Part shown: piece after piece, positions 16,689-23,920 of the stretch
Layout of the letters: each line of letters opens with the position of its first letter
How positions within the stretch are numbered: position 1 is the first letter of the stretch
From: Amycolatopsis suaedae
GTDB lineage: Bacteria; Actinomycetota; Actinomycetes; Mycobacteriales; Pseudonocardiaceae
Direction of reading: 5' to 3'
Assembly: GCF_004214935.1 (NCBI RefSeq)
Contig: NZ_SFCC01000012.1
Location: 124,001 to 188,000 of the forward strand
DNA length: 64,000 nucleotides
The notes under the pieces: generated by a model
Told to the model about the DNA's origin: nothing
Databases searched by the model: none
The model's input: the letters and a program-made list of their open reading frames with translations, nothing else
Program-made: the position numbers and the translations under genes

Positions 16689-17336
16689 CTACGCGAGCCC
16701 TGCGGCGGTCTGCGTGAGGTGCCGGGTGAGCAGGTCCGCGGCGGCGTCGGCGTCCCTGGCCAGTGCGGCTTCCTCCAGCCCGCGGTGCTCGGCGAGGTGG
16801 TCCCGGCCGGGGTCGCGGCCGGCGGCCCAGCGGCGGGTCAGCTCGCCCGCGAGCCACATCCGGTCGAACGTCTCCAGCAGCACGTCGTTGCCGCTGCCCT
16901 CCAGCAGGGTGCGGTGGAAGACGCGGTGCGCCTCCGACCACTGTGGACTGACGCCGCCGGTTCCCGGCTCGTGCGTCGGCGTGTTCGCCAGCCGGTGGTG
17001 TGCCGCGCGGACCCGTGCCTCCCAGTCGAGGTCGCCGCGGGCGATGGACATCCGCAGCGTCGCGGGTTCGATCGTGCTCCGCGCCTCGGCCAGGTCCTGC
17101 CACCGCTTGGCCGACTGGAGCGGGACCGCGAAGCCGCGGTTGGTGAGCCGGTCGGCCAGGCCGTCGCCGACCAGGCGGACCAGCGCCTCCCGCACCACCG
17201 CGAGGCTCACCCCGTGCGCCCCGGCCAGCTCCTGCGGTTTGAGGGCGTCGCCGGGCGCGAAGTCGCCGCGCAGGATCGCGTCGCGCAGCTCGGCGTACAC
17301 GCGCCCGGACAGCATCTGCTTGGTCCCCTGAGCCAT
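16689..17336 (-). CDS. GntR-family regulator (FadR-type)
   Basis: The 215-residue regulator has an N-terminal winged helix (VYAELRDAILRGDFAPGDALKPQELAGAHGVS) and a C-terminal FCD/FadR-like all-helical ligand domain with conserved His/Arg/Asp positions. FCD proteins usually bind small carboxylates through a metal, and indole-derived or aromatic acids are plausible. ATG 17336 is chosen because a TACGAT -10 hexamer lies 6 nt upstream on the minus strand, implying a leaderless transcript. The gene heads the operon with the NTF2-like and FixJ-type genes. A near-perfect 20-bp palindrome between it and the divergent PEBP gene is its probable operator. Confidence 0.88.
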   Translation of the reverse strand: MAQGTKQMLSGRVYAELRDAILRGDFAPGDALKPQELAGAHGVSLAVVREALVRLVGDGLADRLTNRGFAVPLQSAKRWQDLAEARSTIEPATLRMSIARGDLDWEARVRAAHHRLANTPTHEPGTGGVSPQWSEAHRVFHRTLLEGSGNDVLLETFDRMWLAGELTRRWAAGRDPGRDHLAEHRGLEEAALARDADAAADLLTRHLTQTAAGLA

Positions 17337-17357
17337 GCCGACATCGTAGACCATTTG

Positions 17358-17377
17358 ACAGATAATCGATTTTCTGT
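17358..17377. promoter_or_regulatory. 20-bp palindromic GntR operator in a divergent promoter
   Basis: ACAGATAATCGATTTTCTGT equals its own reverse complement at 18 of 20 positions. It starts inside the TTGACA -35 of the PEBP promoter (17355-17360, -10 TATCGT at 17380-17385) and lies just upstream of the TACGAT -10 of the GntR gene. A bound regulator would repress both directions. Confidence 0.6.
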
Positions 17378-17392
17378 GCTATCGTCGATCTC

Positions 17393-17905
17393 GTGAACGA
17401 TCCTTTCGCCCGCCTTCCCGAGGCAGCCACCTTCACCGTCACCAGTAACTCCGTCACCGACGGCGGCACGCTCGCCGCCGAGCAACTGGCCGGCGCGGAC
17501 GTCTCGCCGCAGCTGTCCTGGACCGGCGCCCCCGAGGGCACGAAGAGCTACGCCGTCACCGCCTACGACCCGGACGCCCCCACCGGTTCCGGGTTCTGGC
17601 ACTGGGCCGTCGCCGACATCCCGGCGACGGTGACCGGCCTGCCCGCCGGAGCGGGCGACGCCACCGGCTCGGGCCTGCCGGAGGGCGCCTTCCAGCTGCC
17701 CAACGACGCCCGCGAGGCCCGGTTCGTCGGCGCCGCCCCGCCCGCGGGCCACGGCAGGCACCGGTACCTGTTCGTCGTGCACGCGCTCGACGTCGCCACG
17801 ATCGGCGTCCCGGCCGACGCCACCCCGGCCTACCTCGGCTTCACCATCGCCGGCCACATCCTGGGCCGGGCCGTGCTGACGGCGACGGCGGAAACGCCCG
17901 CCTGA
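17393..17905 (+). CDS. YbhB/YbcL-family PEBP-like protein
   Basis: The 170-residue cytosolic protein has PEBP/Raf-kinase-inhibitor-like motifs: an S-P-Q-L-S-W core, D-P-D-A-P-x-G-S-G-F-W-H-W and a G-H-G-x-H-R-Y-x-F-x-V-H-A-L-D block that builds the anion pocket. Bacterial YbhB proteins have no firmly established role; ligand or phosphate-ester binding is likely. GTG 17393 follows TATCGT by 7 nt and TTGACA is 19 bp further up, so the promoter is good and the mRNA leaderless. The gene is divergent from, and probably controlled by, the GntR regulator. Confidence 0.88.
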   Translation: MNDPFARLPEAATFTVTSNSVTDGGTLAAEQLAGADVSPQLSWTGAPEGTKSYAVTAYDPDAPTGSGFWHWAVADIPATVTGLPAGAGDATGSGLPEGAFQLPNDAREARFVGAAPPAGHGRHRYLFVVHALDVATIGVPADATPAYLGFTIAGHILGRAVLTATAETPA

Positions 17906-17907
17906 GT

Positions 17908-19080
17908 TCAGCCGGCGCGGCCGTGGCGCAGCAGCGCGGGCAGGGCGACGGCGAGCGCCACCGCCCTGGCCACGCCGGCGAGCTGGTACGGCACGCGGAG
18001 ACCGAGCCCGTGCGCGACCAGGCCGCCGGCGAGCATGCCGAGCGGGATCAGTCCCCAGCCGAGCAGCTTGTAGACGCTGTTGACCCGGCCGAGCAAAGTG
18101 GACGGAACGAGTCGCTGCCGCAGCGTCGCGGTGGCGACGTTCCACATGGTCGTCGCGAAGCCGCCCAGGGCGAGGAAACAGCCGAGGGTGACCGGGCCGG
18201 GGCTGAACCCGGCCCCGACGAGCGCGACGACGTTGAGGGCCGCCGCGACGACGAGCGACGAACCGGCCCGCAGCGGGACGTGCGCGCTGATCAGTCCACT
18301 CAGGACACTGCCTGCGCCTGCCGCCGTGAGCAGCAGGCCGTAGCCCCCGGCGCTGACCTGCAGGGTCTGGGTGGCGAACAGGACCAGCGTGGCGTTCGCC
18401 AGCTGGCCGAAGAAGGTGTTGACACCGAGCAGGACGGCTACGGTGCGCAGCAGGCGATGCCGCGTCAGCCAGCGCAGGCCCTCCGCGACGGCCGTACGCA
18501 CGGGTTTCCGCTCCCGGCGGCCGGTTTTCGGCAGCCCGGACAGCAGGAAGGCGGCCACGGCGAACGACCCCGCGGTGACCGCGAACGGCAGCCCGGCCGA
18601 GACGGCGAACAGAGCGCTGCCCAGCGGCGGCCCGGCGAACTGGTGCCCCGCGGTGATCACCGCCTGCTGGGCCCCGTTGGCCCTGTGCAGCATGGGCCCG
18701 GGAACGACGTCGGGCAGCACCGTCTGGACGGCGACGCCGAGCACGACGGTGCAGATTCCCAGCGCGAACGCGAGCACCGCCAGGGTGGCGATGCCGATCC
18801 CGTCCAGCGCGGCGAGAATGCCGGTGGCCGCGACGATCGCGGCCGCCACCAGCTGGGTCCGCCACATCAGGCCCGCCCGGTCGAACCGGTCCACCCACGT
18901 CCCGGCCGGCAGCGCCACCAGCAACCACGGCAGGTAGGCCATGGTGGAGATCGCCGTGACCAGCCGGGGATCACGCGTGATCGTGATCGCCAGCAGCGGC
19001 ACCGCGGCGACGCAAGCGCCGCTGCCCATTCCTTCGATTCCGGTGGCCGCGACCAGCCGCCGGTACCCCGCCGCACCCAT
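17908..19080 (-). CDS. MFS exporter (EntS/MFS_3-like)
   Basis: The 390-residue transporter has about 10-12 hydrophobic segments and MFS motif A in the loop after TM2 (GTWVDRFDRAGLM). It resembles the MFS_3 group (enterobactin exporter EntS and macrolide-efflux-like proteins). It ends 2 bp from the convergent PEBP gene and is divergent from the winged-helix regulator at 19147. Role: proton-driven efflux of an unidentified small molecule. Regulation by the divergent HTH protein is plausible. Confidence 0.85.
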   Translation of the reverse strand: MGAAGYRRLVAATGIEGMGSGACVAAVPLLAITITRDPRLVTAISTMAYLPWLLVALPAGTWVDRFDRAGLMWRTQLVAAAIVAATGILAALDGIGIATLAVLAFALGICTVVLGVAVQTVLPDVVPGPMLHRANGAQQAVITAGHQFAGPPLGSALFAVSAGLPFAVTAGSFAVAAFLLSGLPKTGRRERKPVRTAVAEGLRWLTRHRLLRTVAVLLGVNTFFGQLANATLVLFATQTLQVSAGGYGLLLTAAGAGSVLSGLISAHVPLRAGSSLVVAAALNVVALVGAGFSPGPVTLGCFLALGGFATTMWNVATATLRQRLVPSTLLGRVNSVYKLLGWGLIPLGMLAGGLVAHGLGLRVPYQLAGVARAVALAVALPALLRHGRAG

Positions 19081-19146
19081 GGCTTCAGCGTGCGGTGGCC
19101 GTTGCCGTTCCGGACACGGTTTAGCCCGGTGCTACATACTCGGGCG

Positions 19147-20232
19147 ATGGCACTCACGGTCGAGGTAGGGGTGGACGACCTTGCCACCACCCGGTTCGCC
19201 GTCTCGCCGCTGTCGGAGACGGTGGCCTGCCTGCAGCAGCTGTGCGGACGCGACCGCAACCCGGCCAACCTCCGGTGGCTGCGCTGGGCACGCGACCGGC
19301 TGGCCGAATCGCCGCTCGACCTTCCGCGCACCTGGCCGCTGCTGGTGGGAACCCACCGCAGCTGGCCCGAGTTCCTCGTGCCCGCGCCCACCGGCGCCGC
19401 CCCGGCGATCGACGACGAACTGGCCACGGTCGCCGGCACCTCCGCCCGCGACATACGCGCCAGCCTGGCCAGGGTCTTCGGCGACAACCCGCCCGCCGCC
19501 CTGTGGGCCCGCCCGGTCACGGAGATCCGGGCGGTGGCGCGGGAACTGCGTCAGGCCCACGACCGGCTGGTCGCCCCGCACTGGCCGCGCATCCGGGCGG
19601 CACTCGAAGCCGACATCGCCTACCGGGCACGCGGGCTCGCCCTCGGCGGAGCCGGGCAGCTCTTCGCCGGCCTGCACCGGGACCTCAGCTGGCAGGACGG
19701 CAGGCTGACGCTGGCCGGAGACCGCTGGCGGGCCCACCGCGCGGTCGGCCGCGGCCCGGGCGGGCTGGTCCTGCTGCCGGTCGCGCTCGGCTCCGCCCAC
19801 GTCCTGATCAAGAAGCAGACCTCGACCCAGACCACCGTGCGCTACCCGGCCCGCGGCATCGCCACGCTGTGGACGGCGGACACCGGCCCGCCCGCGGACA
19901 ACGTCGTACGGCTGCTCGGACGACCGCGAGCCGAGATCCTGCGAGCACTACGGTCGCCCGCGACCACCACCGACCTCGCGCGGGCCCTTGGCGTCACGCC
20001 GAGCGCGGTGTCCCAGCATCTCGCGGTGCTGCGAGCCAGCGACCTGGTCGCCCGCACCCGCGCCGGACGCAACGTCCTCTACCGGACCACCGCGCTCGGT
20101 ACCCGGCTACTGGCCGGGATGGCTCACGCCGAGCAGGTCGCCGGGTCCGCGACGACCAGCGGGTCGGTCGCCGGCCTGCCGGTGAACGGGACGGTCTCCC
20201 GCACGCTCAGCGCGCCGTCGCGCAGGGTGTAG
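19147..20232 (+). CDS. ArsR-type winged-helix regulator with large N-terminal domain
   Basis: The 361-residue protein has a C-terminal ArsR-like winged helix (residues about 255-325: REILRALRSPATTTDLARALGVTPSAVSQHL..., with an RAGRNVLYRTT wing) and a long N-terminal helical region. This layout occurs in actinobacterial 'ArsR/SmtB family' proteins next to exporters; no metal-binding Cys cluster is visible. ATG 19147 follows CATACT by 6 nt, consistent with a leaderless start. The last 36 codons are antisense to the end of the FG-GAP gene (20124-20232), so the extreme C-terminus is probably a read-through tail. It is divergent from the MFS exporter. Confidence 0.8.
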   Translation: MALTVEVGVDDLATTRFAVSPLSETVACLQQLCGRDRNPANLRWLRWARDRLAESPLDLPRTWPLLVGTHRSWPEFLVPAPTGAAPAIDDELATVAGTSARDIRASLARVFGDNPPAALWARPVTEIRAVARELRQAHDRLVAPHWPRIRAALEADIAYRARGLALGGAGQLFAGLHRDLSWQDGRLTLAGDRWRAHRAVGRGPGGLVLLPVALGSAHVLIKKQTSTQTTVRYPARGIATLWTADTGPPADNVVRLLGRPRAEILRALRSPATTTDLARALGVTPSAVSQHLAVLRASDLVARTRAGRNVLYRTTALGTRLLAGMAHAEQVAGSATTSGSVAGLPVNGTVSRTLSAPSRRV

Positions 20233-20780
20233 ACCGTACGGGTACCGGAGTAGGTCAGTTCCCCGGCCGGGCTGCCCAGGTTGTCGGCCTCGGCGGCGAC
20301 GGTGCCGAAGGTTCGGCCGCCGCCCTCGGGCGAGCAGTTGTATCCCAGCCGGGCGGCGATACCGCCACCCTCGGCCAGGGCGACGGGTGTGCCGTCGGGG
20401 CCGACGACCTGGCTCAGGTTCCCGCCGTCGAAGTGCAGCGTGGTGAAGTGCGTGGTGTTCGCGCCCACCGACTGCGTGACGATCAGTTCCGCCCGGCCGT
20501 CACCGTTGAGGTCGGCCACGCGGGGTGCCTCGAGACCGGCGGCGGAGTCGGCACCGACGCGGATCGAGGCGGGCACCCCCTGCACCGTCGCCGAGATCAC
20601 CTGGTCGTCACCGGCCGGCGTCGCGGTGACCGTCTCGATCTCGCCGTCTCCGTCCAGGTCCGCGACGGTCGTGACCGGCTCCGTGGCCGGGGCCGCCGTG
20701 GCGGTCGCCGTGGCCGTGAGACTCAGCGCCGCGGCGATGCCGGTGAGCGTGGCCGCGCGGACGATTCCCTTGCGGTTCAT
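20124..20780 (-). CDS. Secreted FG-GAP/VCBS-repeat protein
   Basis: The 218-residue precursor has a Sec signal peptide (MNRKGIVRAATLTGIAAALSL..., cleavage near TATAA-P). Two D-x-D/N-G-D-G motifs (DLDGDGEIE and DLNGDGRAE) are typical calcium-binding loops of FG-GAP/VCBS repeats. Two cysteines near the C-terminal half could be bridged. The repeats suggest a partial beta-propeller; a full propeller would need more blades. It has no clear enzymatic domain. The gene shares 109 bp at its 3' end with the convergent HTH regulator gene. Confidence 0.8.
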   Translation of the reverse strand: MNRKGIVRAATLTGIAAALSLTATATATAAPATEPVTTVADLDGDGEIETVTATPAGDDQVISATVQGVPASIRVGADSAAGLEAPRVADLNGDGRAELIVTQSVGANTTHFTTLHFDGGNLSQVVGPDGTPVALAEGGGIAARLGYNCSPEGGGRTFGTVAAEADNLGSPAGELTYSGTRTVYTLRDGALSVRETVPFTGRPATDPLVVADPATCSA

Positions 20781-20919
20781 GAGGTTCTCCCCTTCTCTCC
20801 GGACCGTCCGGTGATCTTTTCACCGAAACTGTCTTCGTACGGGGAGACGTCCACCTGGCCGCGAGGTGGGCCACGGGTGTGATGTGCCACACCAGCGCAA
20901 CCCTGACGCACTTCAAAGT

Positions 20920-20942
20920 GCCTTTTGTAAGGCTTCTTTTTC
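20920..20942 (+). terminator. Small hairpin with T-tract
   Basis: GCCTT-TTGT-AAGGC (20920-20933) is followed by TTCTTTTTC on the plus strand, an unusual low-GC arrangement here. A second hairpin, CACTT-ca-AAGTG, lies directly before it (20909-20920). It could stop plus-strand read-through, or on the minus strand shape the 5' leader of the FG-GAP gene. Confidence 0.4.
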
Positions 20943-20960
20943 TCACTCATGATGGTGTTA

Positions 20961-20972
20961 CGCACTACCAGT
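20961..20972. repeat. CGCACTACCAGT repeat, copy 1
   Basis: This exact 12-bp match to 21469-21480 contains the inverted repeat CACT-ACC-AGTG. It is followed by a good ribosome-binding site and an ATG (20988) that opens only a frame antisense to the HxlR gene. It may be an HxlR operator left from a lost target gene. Confidence 0.4.
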
Positions 20973-21017
20973 GAGGTGAGAAGGACGATGGCGGAACAGG
21001 GAACGCGTGGGGACGGG

Positions 21018-21449
21018 TCACTCTCGCGCCGCGCCGGCCGAAGCCCTGCCCCGGCCGACTCCGGTTCGTTCGCTGACCGCGCGGTTGCCGGCGATCTCAC
21101 GGTGGTGAGTGGCGGCCCAGTCGGCCATCGCCGACACCGCCTCCAGCAGGGACCGGCCCAGGTCCGTCAGCTCGTACTCCACCCGCGGTGGAACCTCGGC
21201 GTACGCGGTCCGCGAGATCAGTCCGTCACGCTCGAGGTGCTTGAGGGTCTGGGTCAGCATCCGCTGGGAGATGCCCGGGATGCTCGCCTGCAGGTCGGAG
21301 TAGCGCAGCACCCCGGCGCTCAGGGTGCTGACGACCAGGACCGTCCACTTGTCACCGATGCGATCGAGCACTTCCCGGATGAAGGCGCCGTCCTCCGGCC
21401 ATGCCTGGCACGGACCGCTGATCTGTCGCGCTGACGCCATCCCGCTCAC
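21018..21449 (-). CDS. HxlR-family redox/aldehyde-type regulator
   Basis: The 143-residue MarR-like winged helix of the HxlR family has a single Cys14 before the HTH (GPCQAW), then IGDKWTVLVVSTL, L-x-Y-S-D-L, ISQRMLTQTLKHLERDGLI and a wing with PPRVEYELT. Regulators of this type (YodB, HypR, QorR) sense quinones, diamide or aldehydes through a conserved N-terminal Cys, and often control a divergent azoreductase or quinone reductase, exactly as seen here. The last 25 residues (RAVSERTGVGRGRASAG) look like an extension. ATG 21440 is an alternative start. Confidence 0.88.
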   Translation of the reverse strand: MSGMASARQISGPCQAWPEDGAFIREVLDRIGDKWTVLVVSTLSAGVLRYSDLQASIPGISQRMLTQTLKHLERDGLISRTAYAEVPPRVEYELTDLGRSLLEAVSAMADWAATHHREIAGNRAVSERTGVGRGRASAGAARE

Positions 21450-21468
21450 CTCTCATCCGGTGTGCAAC

Positions 21469-21480
21469 CGCACTACCAGT
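21469..21480. promoter_or_regulatory. CGCACTACCAGT operator candidate, copy 2
   Basis: It lies in the 62-bp gap between the divergent HxlR and azoreductase genes. It repeats the 12-bp sequence at 20961 and the near-palindrome CACT-ACC-AGTA. A site here could control both promoters. Confidence 0.5.
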
Positions 21481-21511
21481 ATGTAACCACCACCGAAAAG
21501 GAACACCACCC

Positions 21512-22147
21512 ATGTCGTACCTGCTTCACGTCGACTCGTCCGCTCTCGGCGAGGCCTCGATCTCGCGCCAGGTCGCCCGGTCCTTCCTCGACGGCTGGCA
21601 GGGCACGGTCGTCCACCGCGACCTCGCCGCGGCGCCCGTGCCCCACCTCAGCGCGGCCGGCATCACCGCCCGCGTCACCGATCCCGCCCAGCACACCGAC
21701 GAACAGGCCGCCGCGGCGGCGTTGCAGGACGAGCTGATCGAGGAGTTCCTCGGCGCCAGGGCTTACCTGTTCACGGTGCCGATGTACAACCTGTCGATGC
21801 CGTCGGTGTTCAAGGCCTGGCTCGACCAGATCGTCGTGCACGGCCGCACGTTCCGGCCGTCCCCCGTCGCCGGGCGTCCGGCGGTGCTGATCTCCGCCCG
21901 GGGTGGCAGCTACGCTCCCGGCGCACCCAACCACGGCTTCGACTACGTCGTGCCCACGACCGAGGCGGTGCTCGGGCGGGAGGAACTGCTGGGACTCGAT
22001 GTCGCCACCGTGATCCCCGAACTGACCTTGGCTCCCCACACACCGTCCCTGGCGGAGCTTCTGCCGAAGCACAAGGAATCCATGGCCGAGGCCCACGACC
22101 GCGCCCGTGAACTCGCCGCGACGATCGCCACCGCGACTGCCGCCTGA
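21512..22147 (+). CDS. azoR: FMN-dependent NADH-azoreductase / quinone reductase
   Basis: The 211-residue flavodoxin-fold enzyme is of the AzoR/AcpD family. It has an N-terminal LLHVDSSALGEASIS loop that binds FMN phosphate, P-M-Y-N-L-S-M-P-S-V-F-K-A-W-L-D in the flavin/dimer region, and a third FMN loop SARGGSY. The family reduces quinones and azo dyes by two electrons, protecting against electrophile stress. It is divergent from an HxlR regulator with a shared operator, so quinone or diamide induction is likely. Confidence 0.88.
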   Translation: MSYLLHVDSSALGEASISRQVARSFLDGWQGTVVHRDLAAAPVPHLSAAGITARVTDPAQHTDEQAAAAALQDELIEEFLGARAYLFTVPMYNLSMPSVFKAWLDQIVVHGRTFRPSPVAGRPAVLISARGGSYAPGAPNHGFDYVVPTTEAVLGREELLGLDVATVIPELTLAPHTPSLAELLPKHKESMAEAHDRARELAATIATATAA

Positions 22148-22171
22148 GGTCATCCGATCGTGTAATGGTTT

Positions 22172-22194
22172 CGAACACGTGTTCGTAATACGAT
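22172..22194 (+). promoter_or_regulatory. SOS (LexA) box and leaderless -10 of the 13E12-type gene
   Basis: CGAACACGTGTTCG (22172-22185) is a perfect 14-bp palindrome matching the Gram-positive LexA consensus CGAAC-RNRY-GTTCG. It occupies the spacer directly before the TACGAT -10 hexamer (22189-22194), and GTG 22201 follows after 6 nt. LexA binding here would block the promoter. Confidence 0.75.
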
Positions 22195-22200
22195 GGTGAT

Positions 22201-23514
22201 GTGTTCGAGAGATCTGGCACCCGCTTGTGGCGGCACTCCGACGAGGAGGTAGCCGCCATCATTCAGCGTGGCCAGGAAAAGATGGCCGCGGCCGCCGCTG
22301 AGGTGCTGGAGGGCCTGGCGGAGCTGAGCGCCCGCGGGGCCGATTTGGGTTTCCGGGATCTGGTGGCGTTTCAGTTGGACAACCTGAACGTCTCCCGGAC
22401 GCTGGCCAAGACCCGGGTGCAGCTGGCCGAGGACCTGTTCGGCTCGCTGGCCGCCACCGGCGCGGCGCTGGCCGCGGGCGAGGTGTCACTGGAGCACGCG
22501 GTGGAAATCCACCGCGCTATTACGGCCCTGCCGGTAGAGGGCCGGGAGGGTTTCGAGGACATTCTGCTGACCCTGGCCCGCACGGCCCCACCGACCGCGG
22601 TCCGCAAGGCCGGGGACAACATCCGGGCCAGGGTCGACCAGGACAGTGCCCCACCCGACGAGGACGCACTGGCGCACCCGGTCCGGGAGTTCCGCTCCAA
22701 AGTAGACCGACACGGCCGATACCGCTTCACCGGCGTCCTCGACCCGGAGACCGGCGCCACGCTGGACGGGTTGTTCGACGTGCTGGCCAAACCACACCCC
22801 GCCGAGGAAGGCGTGCCCGACCTCCGCGACCAGGCGGAGCGGAAGGGTGACGCGCTGGCCGAGATCGTCGACCTGGTCGCCCGCACCGAAGACCTGCACA
22901 CCCAAGCCGGGGAACGCGCCGTGGTCACCGTGACGGTGACACTGGAGGACCTGGAACGCCGCGCCGGAGCGGCACTCGACGGCGCCGGATACCTGAGTGC
23001 CCCGGCGCTGTCCCGGTTGTGCTGCGAGGCCAAGCTCGTCCCGGCCGTGTTCGGCTCCGACGGCGAGGTCCTGCACCTGGGCCGCGAGGCCCGGCTGGCC
23101 ACCAAAGGCCAGCGCCGCGCCCTCGCCCTCCGCGACCGTGGCTGCGCCTTCCCCGGCTGCACCCGCAAACCCCGCTGGTGCGTCGTCCACCACGTCCGCG
23201 AATGGCAACACGGCGGACGAACCAATGTGGACGAAATGGTCCTGCTCTGCGGACGCCACCACCGCGTCATCCACCACACCGACTGGACCGTCACCATCAC
23301 CGACGGCAAACCCCGATTCCACCCACCAGCCTGGCTCACCAGGCGCCGAAGACCCAGCAGCAACCCCTACCACCGGATCCCCGCCCAATGGGAGCTACTC
23401 CCCCTCGGGCGCGGCGAACGCCTCCTCGTACCGCAGCAGCGTGTCCACGAACAGCCGCCGCTGCGCCGCGCTCAGCGGTGCGAGGGCGTGCCGCCACGCA
23501 TGAGCCCCCGGTGA
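22201..23514 (+). CDS. DUF222/13E12-family HNH endonuclease
   Basis: The 437-residue protein has an N-terminal DUF222 (13E12 repeat) helical domain to about residue 300 and a C-terminal HNH nuclease (about 310-385). The HNH has Cys pairs CAFPGC and the catalytic motif VVHHVREWQHGG...N...LCGRHHRVIHH. 13E12 proteins are abundant in actinobacteria; several mycobacterial REP13E12 genes are preceded by LexA sites, and the same arrangement is found here. Their cellular role is not well established; DNA repair or mobile-element-like behaviour has been suggested. The last 40 residues are antisense to the MarR gene end and are probably not functional. Confidence 0.88.
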   Translation: MFERSGTRLWRHSDEEVAAIIQRGQEKMAAAAAEVLEGLAELSARGADLGFRDLVAFQLDNLNVSRTLAKTRVQLAEDLFGSLAATGAALAAGEVSLEHAVEIHRAITALPVEGREGFEDILLTLARTAPPTAVRKAGDNIRARVDQDSAPPDEDALAHPVREFRSKVDRHGRYRFTGVLDPETGATLDGLFDVLAKPHPAEEGVPDLRDQAERKGDALAEIVDLVARTEDLHTQAGERAVVTVTVTLEDLERRAGAALDGAGYLSAPALSRLCCEAKLVPAVFGSDGEVLHLGREARLATKGQRRALALRDRGCAFPGCTRKPRWCVVHHVREWQHGGRTNVDEMVLLCGRHHRVIHHTDWTVTITDGKPRFHPPAWLTRRRRPSSNPYHRIPAQWELLPLGRGERLLVPQQRVHEQPPLRRAQRCEGVPPRMSPR

Positions 23515-23853
23515 CAGCCACTGCGCGATCGCGGGACGGCTCTCCGGGCTGATGTCGACGATGCGCCGGCGGCGGTCGGCGTCGTCCTCGCGCCGCACCA
23601 GGACGCCCTTGCGGCTGAGGTCGCTCACCAGCAGGCTCACGGTGGTCGGCGCCACGCCCAGCATCCCGGCCAGTTGCGAGACGGTCAGCGGCCCGTCGAG
23701 CAGAAGCAGCGACAGCATCGACAGGTGTCTCGGCGCCAGATCCAGCGACCGCAGCTGCTCCGGCAACGGCATCCGCTTGATCCGGCCGACCACCCTGGGC
23801 ATCACCAGCAGCAGCTCCCTGACCGCGTCGTCGGTGGCATCCGGCGTTGACAT
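23395..23853 (-). CDS. MarR-family regulator
   Basis: The 152-residue winged helix has the MarR pattern: LAPRHLSMLSLLLLDGPLTVSQLAGMLGVAPTTVSLLVSDLSRKGVLVRREDDADRRRRIVDIS. Residues DDADRRRR form the wing. It is divergent from a tautomerase gene with two related inverted repeats between them, so it probably represses that gene and itself, responding to an aromatic or phenolic ligand. It overlaps the convergent HNH gene by 120 bp at the 3' end. Confidence 0.88.
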   Translation of the reverse strand: MSTPDATDDAVRELLLVMPRVVGRIKRMPLPEQLRSLDLAPRHLSMLSLLLLDGPLTVSQLAGMLGVAPTTVSLLVSDLSRKGVLVRREDDADRRRRIVDISPESRPAIAQWLSPGAHAWRHALAPLSAAQRRLFVDTLLRYEEAFAAPEGE

Positions 23854-23872
23854 CCGCCCAACCTTTCAATAG

Positions 23873-23902
23873 CTTTGAGATCAAAGATATTTTGTGATCA
23901 AA
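23873..23902. promoter_or_regulatory. Tandem MarR operator candidates
   Basis: CTTTGA-GA-TCAAAG (23873-23886) is a perfect 6-bp inverted repeat. A second, weaker copy TTTG-TGAT-CAAA follows 5-6 bp downstream, both sharing GATCAAA. The A+T-rich block stands out from the GC-rich surroundings and lies between the divergent MarR and tautomerase genes. Confidence 0.55.
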
Positions 23903-23920
23903 CCTGTCAGGGAGTATGTC

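Noticed and set aside
20988-21434. Plus-strand frame starting MAEQGTRGDG with a good ribosome site
   Set aside because: It runs fully antisense through the HxlR coding region and has no protein-like composition. The start region is reported only as a possible remnant.
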